Source: Roseateles saccharophilus (lineage in GTDB: Bacteria; Pseudomonadota; Gammaproteobacteria; Burkholderiales; Burkholderiaceae_C). Taken from it: DNA of 64,000 bases. Location: assembly GCF_004342485.1 (NCBI RefSeq), contig NZ_SMBU01000006.1, positions 62,001 through 126,000 on the forward strand. The letters run 5' to 3'. Position 1 is the stretch's first letter, and each line of letters begins with the position of its first letter. Below are positions 35,820-45,446 of this stretch, in pieces. Made by a program: the position numbers and the translations under genes. The notes beneath the pieces are model-generated. The model had not been told where the DNA came from. It worked only from the letters and a program-made list of their open reading frames with translations, and did not search any database.

Positions 35820-38800
35820 ATGCGTTTCTTGAAATCGATGGCCGGGCTGCTGGCCCTGGCTGGCGGGGCGGCCCTGGCCTGCGACGCGCCGGTGTCGGTC
35901 TGCGGCCACGACCCCGGGCAAGGCCTGGCCCTGGTGCGCGCGGGCCGGCCGGCGGCCGTCTTCGTCGAGGCCGGCGCCGACCCGGCGCTGCTGCATGCGG
36001 CGCGTAATTTCGCGGCCGACCTGGCGCGCGTGTCGGGCCAGGCGGCGCCGCGGCCGGCGCGCATTGACGACGCGCGCGGCGAGCTCGTCGTCATCGCGGC
36101 GCTGGGCCGCAGCGCGGTGCTCGACGACCTCGTCGCGCGGCACAAGCTGCAGCTCGATGGGCTGCAGGGGCGGTGGGAGGCCTACCGCCAGGTCGTCGTC
36201 GAGCAGCCCTGGCCGGGCGTGCCGCGTGCGCTGGTCATCGCCGGCAGCGACCGGCGCGGTGCGGTCTTCGGCACCTACGAGCTGTCGGCGCGCATCGGCG
36301 TCAGCCCCTGGGCCTGGTGGGCCGACGTGCCGGTCGAGAAGAAGGCGGATGTGTTCGTCGCGGCCGGCGCGCGCGGCGACCAGCCCGGCGTCAGGTACCG
36401 CGGCATCTTCATCAACGACGAGGCGCCGGCGCTGAGCAGCTGGGCGCAGGCGAAGTTCGGCGGCACGAATGCGGCCTTCTACGAACATGTCTTCGAGCTG
36501 ATCCTGCGCCTGCGCGGCAACACGCTGTGGCCGGCGATGTGGCAGCCGCGCGCCTTCGCGGCCGACGACCCCAGGGCTGCGGTGCTGGCCGACGAGATGG
36601 GTGTCGTCATGGGCACCTCCCACCACGAGCCGATGATGCGTGCCCACGACGAATGGGCCCGCGCCGGCGGCGGCGCCTGGGACTACACGAAGAACGCCGA
36701 CAAGCTGCGCGGCTTCTGGCGCGGCGGCATCGAGCGCATGATGGGCCGGCCCGGCGGCGGCGCCTTCGACAGCCTCGTCACCATCGGCATGCGCGGCGAC
36801 GGCGACGAGCCGATGAGCGCGGGCACGGCCACGGCGCTGCTCGAAGGCATCGTCGGCGACCAGCGCCGCATCATTGCCGACGTGACCCGCCAGCCGGCCG
36901 GGAAGACGCCGCAGGTCTGGGCGCTCTACAAGGAGGTGCAGGACTACTACGACGCTGGGCTGCAGGTGCCCGACGACGTGCTGCTGCTGTTCTGCGACGA
37001 CAACTGGGGCCAGATCCGTCGCCTGCCGGCGCCGGGCGCGCAACGCCCCGGCGGTTACGGCGTCTACTACCACTTCGACTACGTCGGCTGGCCGCGCAAC
37101 TACAAGTGGCTCAACACCAACCAGATCGAGAAGACCTGGCAGCAGATGGACCTGGCGCATGCGCAGGGCGCCGATGCGCTGTGGATCGTCAACGTCGGCG
37201 ACATCAAGCCGATGGAGTTCCCGATCAGCTTCTTCCTCGACATGGCCTGGGCGCCGCAGCGCATGACGACAGCAAAGCTGGCGGCCTACCCACGCGACTG
37301 GGCGGCGGCCACTTTCGGCCCGGCCCAGGCTGGCGAGATCGGCGCCATCCTGACGCGCTACGGCCAGTACGCGGCGCGGCGCAAGCCCGAGCTGGTGGAC
37401 GAGCACAGCTTCGCGCTCGGCCCCGCCACGGCCGACGCGCTGGACGGCGGCGACTTCGGCCGGCGCGTGGCCGAGTGGGCCGCGCTGGAGTCGCACGTCG
37501 CCCAGGTCAAGGCCGGGCTGCGGGCCGGGCAGCTCGACGCCTATTTCCAGCTCGTCGAGCATCCGGTGCTGGCGCTGGCCAACCTCTACCGGCTGTACTA
37601 CGCGGTGGCCTGGAACCGCCGGCTGGCCCAGGCTGGCGACCCGCGCGCCAACGTCTTTGCAGATCGGGCCGAGGCCGCCTTCGCGCGCGACCAGGCCATC
37701 GCCGACCAATACCACGCGTTGGCCGGCGGCAAATGGGCCGGCATGATGCTGCAGACCCATATCGGCTACACCGGCTGGCAGCAGCCCGACAGCAACCTGA
37801 TGCCCGCCGTGCAACGTGTGGCCGGCAAGGCGCCGGATGCGGCGGCCAGCCCACCGCAGGCGCTCACCCTTGAAGCGATCACGCTGGAGGCGACCCGCTT
37901 CAGCCGCGCCGTCGACGGCCGTGGCCTGGCCTGGACGGCCATCCCCCATCTCGGCCAGGGCCTGGGCGCGGTGGCGGCGCTGCCGCAGGGCCGCCCGCCC
38001 ACCACGCTGGCCGACGGCCCGAGGCTGGACTACGACGTCGACATCGCCACGGGCGGCGACCTGCTGCTGGAGCTGCACATGCTGCCGACGCTGGACACGC
38101 GCGGCAGCGCCGGCCTGCGCCTGGCCGTGGGCCTGGACGAGCTGCCGCCGCAGGAGCTGGTGCTCAGGCTGCAGCCCACCGCCGGCGCCGAGCAGACGCG
38201 CGAGGAGCGCGACTGGGCCCGGGCCGTCCGGGACAACGACGCGGTGCTTGGCGCGCGCTTCGCCGGCATTGCGCCCGGCCGCCATGTCGTGCACGTCTGG
38301 CGCCTGGATGACAACGTCCTGCTGCAGAAGCTGGTGCTGACACCGCTGGCCGGCGCGGCGCAGACCGGCCGCTACCGCAATCTGCTGCGCGAGATCCACC
38401 CTGAGATCGGCGAGGCCGACATCACCGCCCGGTTGGACGCTTATTGGAAGTCGCTGTTCGAGGGCGATGCCCGACACCGCGTCATCTACCCCGCCGCGCC
38501 CACGACCGACGGCCCAGCGAGCTATGTGCTCGATGTCGGCAACGCCGATGTGCGCAGCGAGGGCATGTCCTACGGGATGATGATTGCCGTGCAGATGGGC
38601 CGCAAGGCCGAGTTCGACGCGCTGTGGAACTGGGCTGCCACGCATATGCGCTACGCGGCAGGCCCGCGCAAGGGCTATTTCCGCTGGCAATGCCGGCCGC
38701 AGGGCTGTGACCGCGACGCCGTGCCGGCCTCAGATGGCGAGGAGTATTTCGCCACCGCGCTGCTAATGGCCGCCTCGCGCTGGGGCAATGGCCGGGGCCT

Positions 38801-39509
38801 CTACGACTACGACGCCCAGGCCCAGGCCCTGCTGGCCACGATGCTGCACAAGGAGGAGATGAACGGCGGCGTCGTCGACGGCGTGCGGTCCATGTTCTCG
38901 CCGCGGCACGGCCAGGTCGTCTTCGTGCCCATCGCCGACGCGGCCGACTTCAGCGACCCGTCCTACCACCTGCCGGCCTTCTACGAGCTCTGGGCCCGCC
39001 GCGCCGCCGCGCCGCAGGACCGCCGCCGCTGGAGCGAAATCGCCGACATCAGCCGCGCCTACTTCAACAAGGCCGCCCACCCCAAGACCGGCCTGACGCC
39101 CGATTACGCCGAGTTCGACGGACGCCCCCATGCGCGCGAGGGCCACGAGGACTTCCGTTACGACGCCTTCCGCACGGCCGTGAACTGGAGCGTCGACCAG
39201 GTCTGGTGGGGCAGCAACCCCGCCGCGCCGGGGCTGAGCCGCCGGCTGCTGGGCTTCTTCGCGGCCCAGCCGACCCAGCCCTATCCCCACCTCTATACGC
39301 TGGACGGCCGGCCGCTGAACGACGCGCCCGCCAGCGGCCTGATCGCCAGCAATGCCGTCGCGGCCCTGCTCGTCGAGCCGGTGCAGGCGCGGCCCTTCGT
39401 CGACGCGCTCTGGGCGCTGCAGCCGCCCGCCGGCCAGTGGCGCTACTACGACGGCCTGCTGCAGTTCATGGCCCTGCTGCATGTGACGGGGCGCTTCAGG
39501 GCCTGGTGA
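35820..39509 (+). CDS. GH115 alpha-glucuronidase fused to GH8 exo-oligoxylanase, exported
   Basis: The product is 1229 residues, two enzymes in one chain. After a signal peptide (MRFLKSMAGLLALAGGAALA), residues about 25-850 are a GH115 xylan alpha-1,2-glucuronidase: GSDRRGAVFGTYELSARIGV, RYRGIFINDEAPALSSWA, LRGNTLWPAMW, MGTSHHEPMMRAHDEW and FCDDNWGQIRRLP. From about 855 a complete GH8 domain of the reducing-end xylose-releasing (Rex) type follows. Its candidate catalytic acid is Glu914 (SEGMSYGM), Asp972 is in SDGEEYF (58 residues later, as in Rex enzymes), and the candidate base is Asp1115 (RYDAFR). The ATG at 35820 has GGAG upstream; an earlier GTG would hide the signal peptide. LacI-type operators precede it and the TonB-like gene follows. 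Pairing removal of glucuronyl branches with xylose release makes biochemical sense. Confidence 0.9.
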   Translation: MRFLKSMAGLLALAGGAALACDAPVSVCGHDPGQGLALVRAGRPAAVFVEAGADPALLHAARNFAADLARVSGQAAPRPARIDDARGELVVIAALGRSAVLDDLVARHKLQLDGLQGRWEAYRQVVVEQPWPGVPRALVIAGSDRRGAVFGTYELSARIGVSPWAWWADVPVEKKADVFVAAGARGDQPGVRYRGIFINDEAPALSSWAQAKFGGTNAAFYEHVFELILRLRGNTLWPAMWQPRAFAADDPRAAVLADEMGVVMGTSHHEPMMRAHDEWARAGGGAWDYTKNADKLRGFWRGGIERMMGRPGGGAFDSLVTIGMRGDGDEPMSAGTATALLEGIVGDQRRIIADVTRQPAGKTPQVWALYKEVQDYYDAGLQVPDDVLLLFCDDNWGQIRRLPAPGAQRPGGYGVYYHFDYVGWPRNYKWLNTNQIEKTWQQMDLAHAQGADALWIVNVGDIKPMEFPISFFLDMAWAPQRMTTAKLAAYPRDWAAATFGPAQAGEIGAILTRYGQYAARRKPELVDEHSFALGPATADALDGGDFGRRVAEWAALESHVAQVKAGLRAGQLDAYFQLVEHPVLALANLYRLYYAVAWNRRLAQAGDPRANVFADRAEAAFARDQAIADQYHALAGGKWAGMMLQTHIGYTGWQQPDSNLMPAVQRVAGKAPDAAASPPQALTLEAITLEATRFSRAVDGRGLAWTAIPHLGQGLGAVAALPQGRPPTTLADGPRLDYDVDIATGGDLLLELHMLPTLDTRGSAGLRLAVGLDELPPQELVLRLQPTAGAEQTREERDWARAVRDNDAVLGARFAGIAPGRHVVHVWRLDDNVLLQKLVLTPLAGAAQTGRYRNLLREIHPEIGEADITARLDAYWKSLFEGDARHRVIYPAAPTTDGPASYVLDVGNADVRSEGMSYGMMIAVQMGRKAEFDALWNWAATHMRYAAGPRKGYFRWQCRPQGCDRDAVPASDGEEYFATALLMAASRWGNGRGLYDYDAQAQALLATMLHKEEMNGGVVDGVRSMFSPRHGQVVFVPIADAADFSDPSYHLPAFYELWARRAAAPQDRRRWSEIADISRAYFNKAAHPKTGLTPDYAEFDGRPHAREGHEDFRYDAFRTAVNWSVDQVWWGSNPAAPGLSRRLLGFFAAQPTQPYPHLYTLDGRPLNDAPASGLIASNAVAALLVEPVQARPFVDALWALQPPAGQWRYYDGLLQFMALLHVTGRFRAW

Positions 39510-39572
39510 TCCTGGCCGGACAATGCGCCGGATGAGGGGCGCAGACATCAACGTGGAGCGGGGGGGGATGGC

Positions 39573-40982
39573 GTGCGCCTGAGTGCCGCCGGCCCGGCCA
39601 CGCTTCCCGTGTTCGGCCCGCGCCTGAACCGGGCGCTGGCCTTCTCCCTGCTCGTGCACGGCCTGCTGCTGAGCCTGAGCTTCGGCCAGGGCTTGGGCCT
39701 GCCGGGCCTGGACTTCCCCTGGCAGACCCGGCGCGGCGCGGCGGCGGAGCTGCGCGTCGTGCTGGAGGCGCCGCCGCTGCCGCAGGCCCCACCCGCGCCG
39801 CCAGCGCCGGCCGCTGCCGACGCGGCCACCGCGCCGGACACCAGGACCCTGCGGCTCGCCGAGCCGGACGGGGATGTCGCGCCGCTGCCCGAGAGCGGCT
39901 TCGCGGTGCTGGCCGTCGAGCGGCCGGCGGCCTGGGCCGTGGCGGCGGCGTCGGCGGTGCCGACCGCGGCGGTCGCGGCCTTCGCGGGCGCGTCCAGCCC
40001 CGCCGTGCAGGCGCTGAGCCGCGAGGTGCTGCGCCCGCGCGAGCGGCCCGTGGATCTGGCGCCGCTGGACGCGGCGCGGCAGGAGCTGCAGGCCACGCCG
40101 GCGGCGGCCGTCGCGGCCTTCCAGGGCGCGTCCGCTCCCGCTGTCGAGACGCTGCGCCGCGCTGCCGCCGAGCTGAGCCCGCGAGCCAGCGAGCGCAGCG
40201 GCGCGCTGGCCGAGCTGGAGGCGATGCGGGCATCGGACAAGCCTTCTGCCGTCGCCGCGTTCGCGAGCGCATCCAGCCCGGCCGTGGAGGCACTGCGCCG
40301 CGCGGGCGACGCGCTGCGCGTGCGCAGCGAGCCGGCCGAGCGCAGTGCCGAACTGGCCCAGCTGGAGGGCTCGCGCCAGGAGGCCCTGCAGCGCGCCGAG
40401 CGGCTGGAGGCGGCACGCCTGGAAGGACAGCGCCAGGAGTCGGCCCGCCAGGACGCCGCACGGGCCGAGGCGGCACGCGCCGAAGCGGTGAAGCTTGCGG
40501 CAACGCAGGCCGAGGCGGCCCAGCGCGAGGCCAGGCTGCGCGCCATCGGCCGGCAGCTCGACGAGGAAGCCGCGCGGCGCGATGCGCTGGCGCGCGGCCC
40601 GTCCTCGGCCCTGCCCACGTCTTACAGCAGCCTGCGTCGCGGCCGGCTGTTCGGGCAGGTGGACTCGAACACCGAGCTGGTGCTGTATGCCGAGGCCTGG
40701 GCGCGCAAGATCCAGCTCAACCAGACCTTCGAGAAGGTGCGCGAGGCCGCGCAGGCGGCCCATGCCGACCCGCTGGTCACCGTCGCCATCCGCAGCGATG
40801 GCTCGGTGGAGTCGGTCAGCTTCGTGCGCTCCAGCGGTGTGCCGGCGCTGGACGAGGCGATCCGCCAGGTCGTGCTGGGCCTGCAGAACTACCCGGCCTT
40901 CCCGCCGGCGCTGGCGCGGGACTACGACGTCGTCGAGATCCGCCGCAGCTGGCGCTTCGACTCGGCCATCCGGCTTTACTGA
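39573..40982 (+). CDS. TonB-like energy-transducing protein with internal repeats
   Basis: The product is 469 residues. An N-terminal membrane helix (ALAFSLLVHGLLLSLSFG, about 21-38) anchors it in the inner membrane. A proline-rich piece and a long Ala/Arg/Glu coiled-coil region follow. The C-terminal TonB domain spans about 370-469 (VTVAIRSDGSVESVSFVRSS; DEAIRQVVLGLQNYPAFPPA). Residues about 128-270 hold three imperfect repeats of about 45 residues, each starting AVAAF-x-(G/S)-A-S-x-P-A-V. It starts with GTG after a run of G. The gene directly follows the GH115-GH8 gene and may energise the outer-membrane receptor for xylan fragments. The 3' end overlaps xylB tail to tail by seven bases. No exbB/exbD is present. 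Confidence 0.8.
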   Translation: MRLSAAGPATLPVFGPRLNRALAFSLLVHGLLLSLSFGQGLGLPGLDFPWQTRRGAAAELRVVLEAPPLPQAPPAPPAPAAADAATAPDTRTLRLAEPDGDVAPLPESGFAVLAVERPAAWAVAAASAVPTAAVAAFAGASSPAVQALSREVLRPRERPVDLAPLDAARQELQATPAAAVAAFQGASAPAVETLRRAAAELSPRASERSGALAELEAMRASDKPSAVAAFASASSPAVEALRRAGDALRVRSEPAERSAELAQLEGSRQEALQRAERLEAARLEGQRQESARQDAARAEAARAEAVKLAATQAEAAQREARLRAIGRQLDEEAARRDALARGPSSALPTSYSSLRRGRLFGQVDSNTELVLYAEAWARKIQLNQTFEKVREAAQAAHADPLVTVAIRSDGSVESVSFVRSSGVPALDEAIRQVVLGLQNYPAFPPALARDYDVVEIRRSWRFDSAIRLY

Positions 40983-42442
40983 CCGAACTCGGCGCGCAGC
41001 GCGCCGTAGAGGCGCTGGAAGCGTTCGTGCCGCGGCCGCAGCGCGGCGGCCAGCGTGGCATCGGGCTCGGCGACGCGGGCGATCTCGGGCCGTCTGCAGA
41101 CCTCGTCCACCGTGCCGCCGCAGGCCAGCCAGGCCAGGCGCGCCGCGCCCAGAGCGCCGCCGGCCTCGGCGCCGACGCCGTTGACGAGGCGGGTGCCCAG
41201 CAGCGAGGCCAGCAGCTTGGCCCACCATTCGCTGCGCGCACCGCCGCCCACCAGCCACAGGGACTCCGCCGTGCCGCCACCGGCTTGCAGCGCCTGCCAG
41301 CCGTCCAGCAGGCCGAAGCCCACGCCTTCGAGTACCGCGTAGCCCAGGGCCGCCGCGTCGTGCTCGTGCGTGAGGCCGAAGAACACGCCCTGCGCGTTGG
41401 CATTGTTGTGCGGCGTGCGCTCGCCGCTGAGGTAGGGCAGGAAGAGCGGCGCGCCCTCGCGCCGGGCCGGCGCGAGGGCGGCCACCTTGTCGATCAGCGC
41501 GGCCTCGCCCGGCTGGCCGAGCAGCTGCGTGACCCATCGCAGCGCGCTGGCGGCACTGAGCATCACGCTCATCTGGTGCCAGGTGTTCGGCAAAGCATGG
41601 CAGAAGGCGTGCACCGCGCGGGCCGGATTGGGGCTGAAGCGCTCGTTGCACAGGAAGATGACGCCCGAGGTGCCGAGCGACAGGAAGCCGTCGCCCGGCC
41701 TGACGACGCCCATGCCGACCGCGCTGGCCGCGTTGTCGCCGCCGCCGCCGGCAATGGTGATGCCGGGCCGCAAGCCCCAGCGCGCGGCCAGCTCGGGCTT
41801 CAGCGCGGCGCTCGCTTCGCTGCCCTCGACGAGGCGCGGCATCTGGCCTTCGCCCAGGCCGGTCAGCGCCAGCGCCTCGGGCGACCAGCGGCGGCGCGCC
41901 ACGTCCAGCCACAGCGTGCCGGCCGCGTCGCTCATCTCGCTCACCGCCTCGCCGCCGAGCTGCAGGCGCAGCCAGTCCTTGGGCAGCAGCACCCGTGCGA
42001 TGCGGGCGAACAGCTCGGGCTCGTGCCGGCGCATCCAGGCCAGCTTGGGCGCGGTGAAGCCGGGCATCGCGAGGTTGCCGGTGATGGCCGGCAGCTCGGG
42101 GCAGGCGGCCATCATCTCGGCGCACTCCGTGCCGGAGCGGCCGTCGTTCCACAGCATGGCCGGGCGCAGCACGCGGCCGGCCGCATCCAGCGTGACGGCG
42201 CCATGCATCTGGCCGGACAGGCCGATGCCGCGCACCGCGGTGAGCGCGGCGGCGTGGTCCTGCTTCAGCCGCGCCATCCCCTCGTCGAGTGCGGCCCACC
42301 ACGCGGCCGGGTTCTGCTCGCTCCATAGCGGCCGGGGCCGCTGCACGGTGAGGGCCACGCCGGTGGTGGCGACGATGCGGTGCTGCTCGTCGAGCAGCAG
42401 CAGCTTCAGCTCGGAGGTGCCGAGGTCGATGCCAAGAAACAT
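40976..42442 (-). CDS. xylB: Xylulokinase
   Basis: The cytosolic FGGY kinase phosphorylates D-xylulose to xylulose 5-phosphate, feeding the pentose phosphate pathway. It is 488 residues, as expected. Motifs: FLGIDLGTSELKLLLLD at the N-terminus, GLSGQMHGAVTLD (residues about 77-89, substrate His), LWNDGRSGTECAEM, GGGGDNAASAVGMG and VGGGARSEWWAKLLASLLG. It is the last gene of the xylose operon, 32 bases after xylA. The start ATG 42442 is the only one matching the family N-terminus; the long open frame upstream is a GC effect. Confidence 0.96.
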   Translation of the reverse strand: MFLGIDLGTSELKLLLLDEQHRIVATTGVALTVQRPRPLWSEQNPAAWWAALDEGMARLKQDHAAALTAVRGIGLSGQMHGAVTLDAAGRVLRPAMLWNDGRSGTECAEMMAACPELPAITGNLAMPGFTAPKLAWMRRHEPELFARIARVLLPKDWLRLQLGGEAVSEMSDAAGTLWLDVARRRWSPEALALTGLGEGQMPRLVEGSEASAALKPELAARWGLRPGITIAGGGGDNAASAVGMGVVRPGDGFLSLGTSGVIFLCNERFSPNPARAVHAFCHALPNTWHQMSVMLSAASALRWVTQLLGQPGEAALIDKVAALAPARREGAPLFLPYLSGERTPHNNANAQGVFFGLTHEHDAAALGYAVLEGVGFGLLDGWQALQAGGGTAESLWLVGGGARSEWWAKLLASLLGTRLVNGVGAEAGGALGAARLAWLACGGTVDEVCRRPEIARVAEPDATLAAALRPRHERFQRLYGALRAEFGQ

Positions 42443-42474
42443 GTCGGTGGCTCTGTGCTTGCCTTTTGTCTTCG

Positions 42475-43791
42475 TCAGACGAAGTTGTTGACGACGTTTT
42501 CGAGGCGTTCCTGGCGGCCCGAGCGAGGTGTCGGAGAGATGCCTTGCGCGTGCACGATCTGCGCGAGCTCGTCGAGGCCGGCGCCGCCCTGGATCTGCTG
42601 GCCCAGCGTGCCGTTCCAGCCGGCATAGCGTTCGCTGACCGCCTTCTCCAGCTGGCCGCTCTCGTACAGCGCGGCGGCGCTCAGGAAGGCGCGGGCCATC
42701 GTGTCCATGCCACCGATGTGGCCCTCGAGCTGGTCGATGGGGTCGATGCTCTGGCGGCGCACCTTGGCGTCGAAGTTGGTGCCGCCGGTCGTGAAGCCGC
42801 CGGCGCGGATGATCTCCAGCATGGCCGGCACCAGGGCCGCGTGGTTGTTGGGGAACTGGTCGGTGTCCCAGCCGAGCTGCTCGTCGCCGCGGTTGGCGTC
42901 GATGGAGCCGAAGATGCCGAGGGCACAGGCGGTGGCCACCTCGTGCTCGAAGCTGTGGCCGGCCAGCGTCGCGTGGTTCACTTCCAGATTGACCTTGACC
43001 TCGTTCTCCAGGCCGTAGGTCTTCAGGAAGCCATGGACCGTCGCGCTGTCGTAGTCGTACTGGTGCTTGGTGGGCTCCTGGGGCTTGGGCTCGATGAGGA
43101 TGGTGCCCTTGAAGCCGATCTTGTGCTTGTGCTCGACGACGGCGGACAGGAAGCGGCCGTACTGGGCCAGCTCGCGCTTGAGGTCGGTGTTCAGCAGGGT
43201 CTCGTAGCCTTCGCGGCCGCCCCAGAGCACATAGTTCTCGCCGCCGAGGCGGTGGGTCCACTCCAGCACATGCTTCACCTGGGCGGCCGCGTAGGCGAAG
43301 ACCTCGGGGTCGGGGTTGGTGGCGGCGCCGCTCATGTAGCGGCCGTTGGAGAACAGGTTGGCCGTGCCCCAGAGCAGGCCGACCTTGCCGTCCTGCATCT
43401 TCTTCGCCGCGGCTTCGAGCAGGCCGTCGAGGATGCGGTTGGACTCGGCCAGCGTCGCGCCTTCGGGGGCCACGTCGCGGTCATGGAAGCACCACCAGGG
43501 CAGGCCGAGCTTGCCAAAGAAATCGAAGGCGGCGTCCAGCTTCATCCGCGCGGCCTTGACCGGGTCGCTCTCGGCGAACCAGGCGCGTTGGAACACGGTG
43601 TTGCCGAGGCCGAAGACGTCCTCGCCCTTCCAGCAGAAGTTGTGCCAGTAGCAGACGGCCGGGCGCAGATGCTCGGCCAGGGTCTTGCCGAGCACGACGC
43701 GGTTGGCGTCGTACCAGCGGTAGGCCAGCGGGTGGGTGGATCGGGGGCCTTCGTAGCGGACGACGGGGAGGTCGGAATAGGCGGTGCTCAT
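42475..43791 (-). CDS. xylA: Xylose isomerase
   Basis: The metal-dependent TIM-barrel enzyme converts D-xylose to D-xylulose. It is 438 residues, the length of class II isomerases. Motifs include [13 protein letters not shown] with the catalytic His, [18 protein letters not shown] with metal-binding Glu and the catalytic Lys, [17 protein letters not shown], and [19 protein letters not shown]. It is cytoplasmic. It sits between the GPH transporter (41 bases upstream) and xylB in one transcription unit. The start [16 protein letters not shown] is set by family similarity. Confidence 0.97.
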   Translation of the reverse strand: MSTAYSDLPVVRYEGPRSTHPLAYRWYDANRVVLGKTLAEHLRPAVCYWHNFCWKGEDVFGLGNTVFQRAWFAESDPVKAARMKLDAAFDFFGKLGLPWWCFHDRDVAPEGATLAESNRILDGLLEAAAKKMQDGKVGLLWGTANLFSNGRYMSGAATNPDPEVFAYAAAQVKHVLEWTHRLGGENYVLWGGREGYETLLNTDLKRELAQYGRFLSAVVEHKHKIGFKGTILIEPKPQEPTKHQYDYDSATVHGFLKTYGLENEVKVNLEVNHATLAGHSFEHEVATACALGIFGSIDANRGDEQLGWDTDQFPNNHAALVPAMLEIIRAGGFTTGGTNFDAKVRRQSIDPIDQLEGHIGGMDTMARAFLSAAALYESGQLEKAVSERYAGWNGTLGQQIQGGAGLDELAQIVHAQGISPTPRSGRQERLENVVNNFV

Positions 43792-43832
43792 GGCGGGGTC
43801 CTGACTGCGGGATCGGTTGGGTGTGGAAGGGC

Positions 43833-45398
43833 TCAGGCGATGGCCGGCACGGCGCCGGTGCTGCCGTCGGGGTGGTCGTCGTGGCCGGCGCGGGCGCTGG
43901 CGGCATGGGCGCGGCGCCGGGCCAGCTCTTCGGCCATGCGCAGCGTGGTCTGCTTGCTGAGCTTGTTGGCGGCCAGGCAGACCGCGCAGGCCGCGAACAG
44001 CGCGCCGACGACGAGGCTGGACATCACGCGGTAGCCCTCGACGGCATTGGGCGCCGCGGGCATCTGCGTGTCGTAGCCGAAGAAACCGGCCAGCAGCCAC
44101 AGGAAGCAGGCCGAGCCCAGCGCGAGGCCGGCCTTCAGCGAGAAACCGATGGTGGCGAACACCATGCCGGTGAAGCGCCGGCCGGTCTGCCACTCGGAGT
44201 AGTCGGCCGCGTCGGCATACATGGCCCACATGACGGCGACGGTGGGCGCATAGCAGACGGCGCCGAGCATGTGCAGGCCCAGCATGCCCCACACCGCGTC
44301 GGGCGGCAGCAGATAGAGGGCGCAAGCCGCCAGCGCGCACAGGCAGAAGCAGGCCAGCGCCACGCTGCGCTTGCCGAAGCGCGCCGACAGGCCGGCGGAC
44401 CCCATGATGACGACGATGGTCGTCGCCGTGCCGGCCATGTTGACGAGGCTGTTGAACACGTCGGCCACGTTGGCGTGGGCCAGGCTGTCGCGCCTGCCGT
44501 GCACGATGTAGCCGAGGCCGTCGGCCAGGCTGCCGGTGCCCTGTGGGTCGGGCGTGGTCAGGCCGAGTGCGGCGACGACGTCGAACATCGCGGCCTTGTC
44601 GACGTAGTGGTGGTAGTAGCTGTAGTGGGCGCCGCCGCGCAGGGCCAGCATGCCGAAGTTGAAGACGGTGTAGGCCACTAGCGCGATCCAGGGGCCGTTC
44701 TTCAGCAGGTCGGCGAAGTCCTGCCGCGGCGAGGCCTTGGCCGGGGCGATGGGCTTGATGCGCTCCTTGGTCGTCAGGAAGGTGACGAGGAAGAGGGCGA
44801 CGCAGGCGACGGCCCAGATCGTCATCGTGACCTGCCAGCCGTGGGCGCGGTCGTGGCCCTGCGCGAACTTGGCCACCAGCGGCAGCGTGAAACCGCCGAC
44901 GATGAACTGCGCGACATTGACCGATACGAAGCGGAAGGCATTGAGCCGCGTGCGCTCGTTCAGGTCCCCGGTCATCACGCCGCCCAGCGCCGAGTAGGGC
45001 ATGTTGTTCATCGAATAGAGCGTCATCAGCAGCGTGTTGGTGATGCCGGCGTAGGCCACCACCATGCCGGTGCTCCAGCCCCAGGCGGGGTCGGGCGTCG
45101 TATAGGCCAGCACCATGACGACGCCCCAGGGCAGGGCAGTCCACAGCACCCAGGGGCGAAAACGCCCCCAGCGCGTCTCGGTGCGGTCGGCCAGCACGCC
45201 CATCACAGGGTCGAAGATGGCGTCCCACAGCCGCGGCCACAGCAGGATGGCCGCCGCCGTGTTGGCGGACAGGCCGAACACGTCCGTGTAGAAGTTCAGC
45301 TGGAACAGCACCATCGTCATGAAGACGAAGTTGGCGGCGGCGTCGCCCGCGCTGTAGCCGGCTTTCTCCAGGAAGGACAGGGGCGGGTGGGTGGCCAT
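43833..45398 (-). CDS. GPH-family glycoside/xyloside symporter
   Basis: An inner-membrane cation symporter of 521 residues with about 12 helices. The N-terminal [20 protein letters not shown] and the charged loop [20 protein letters not shown] are the hallmarks of the GPH (MelB/XynB/XylP) family; [10 protein letters not shown] in the central loop also fits. Cotranscribed GH43, xylA and xylB point to xylobiose, xylo-oligosaccharides or xylose as substrate. A long hydrophilic C-terminus is typical. It lies 48 bases after the GH43 gene. Confidence 0.9.
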   Translation of the reverse strand: MATHPPLSFLEKAGYSAGDAAANFVFMTMVLFQLNFYTDVFGLSANTAAAILLWPRLWDAIFDPVMGVLADRTETRWGRFRPWVLWTALPWGVVMVLAYTTPDPAWGWSTGMVVAYAGITNTLLMTLYSMNNMPYSALGGVMTGDLNERTRLNAFRFVSVNVAQFIVGGFTLPLVAKFAQGHDRAHGWQVTMTIWAVACVALFLVTFLTTKERIKPIAPAKASPRQDFADLLKNGPWIALVAYTVFNFGMLALRGGAHYSYYHHYVDKAAMFDVVAALGLTTPDPQGTGSLADGLGYIVHGRRDSLAHANVADVFNSLVNMAGTATTIVVIMGSAGLSARFGKRSVALACFCLCALAACALYLLPPDAVWGMLGLHMLGAVCYAPTVAVMWAMYADAADYSEWQTGRRFTGMVFATIGFSLKAGLALGSACFLWLLAGFFGYDTQMPAAPNAVEGYRVMSSLVVGALFAACAVCLAANKLSKQTTLRMAEELARRRAHAASARAGHDDHPDGSTGAVPAIA

Positions 45399-45446
45399 GG
45401 GTTTGTCTCGTGTCGTTGTCGTGCGGGCAGGCAGTCTGGTTCGGCC

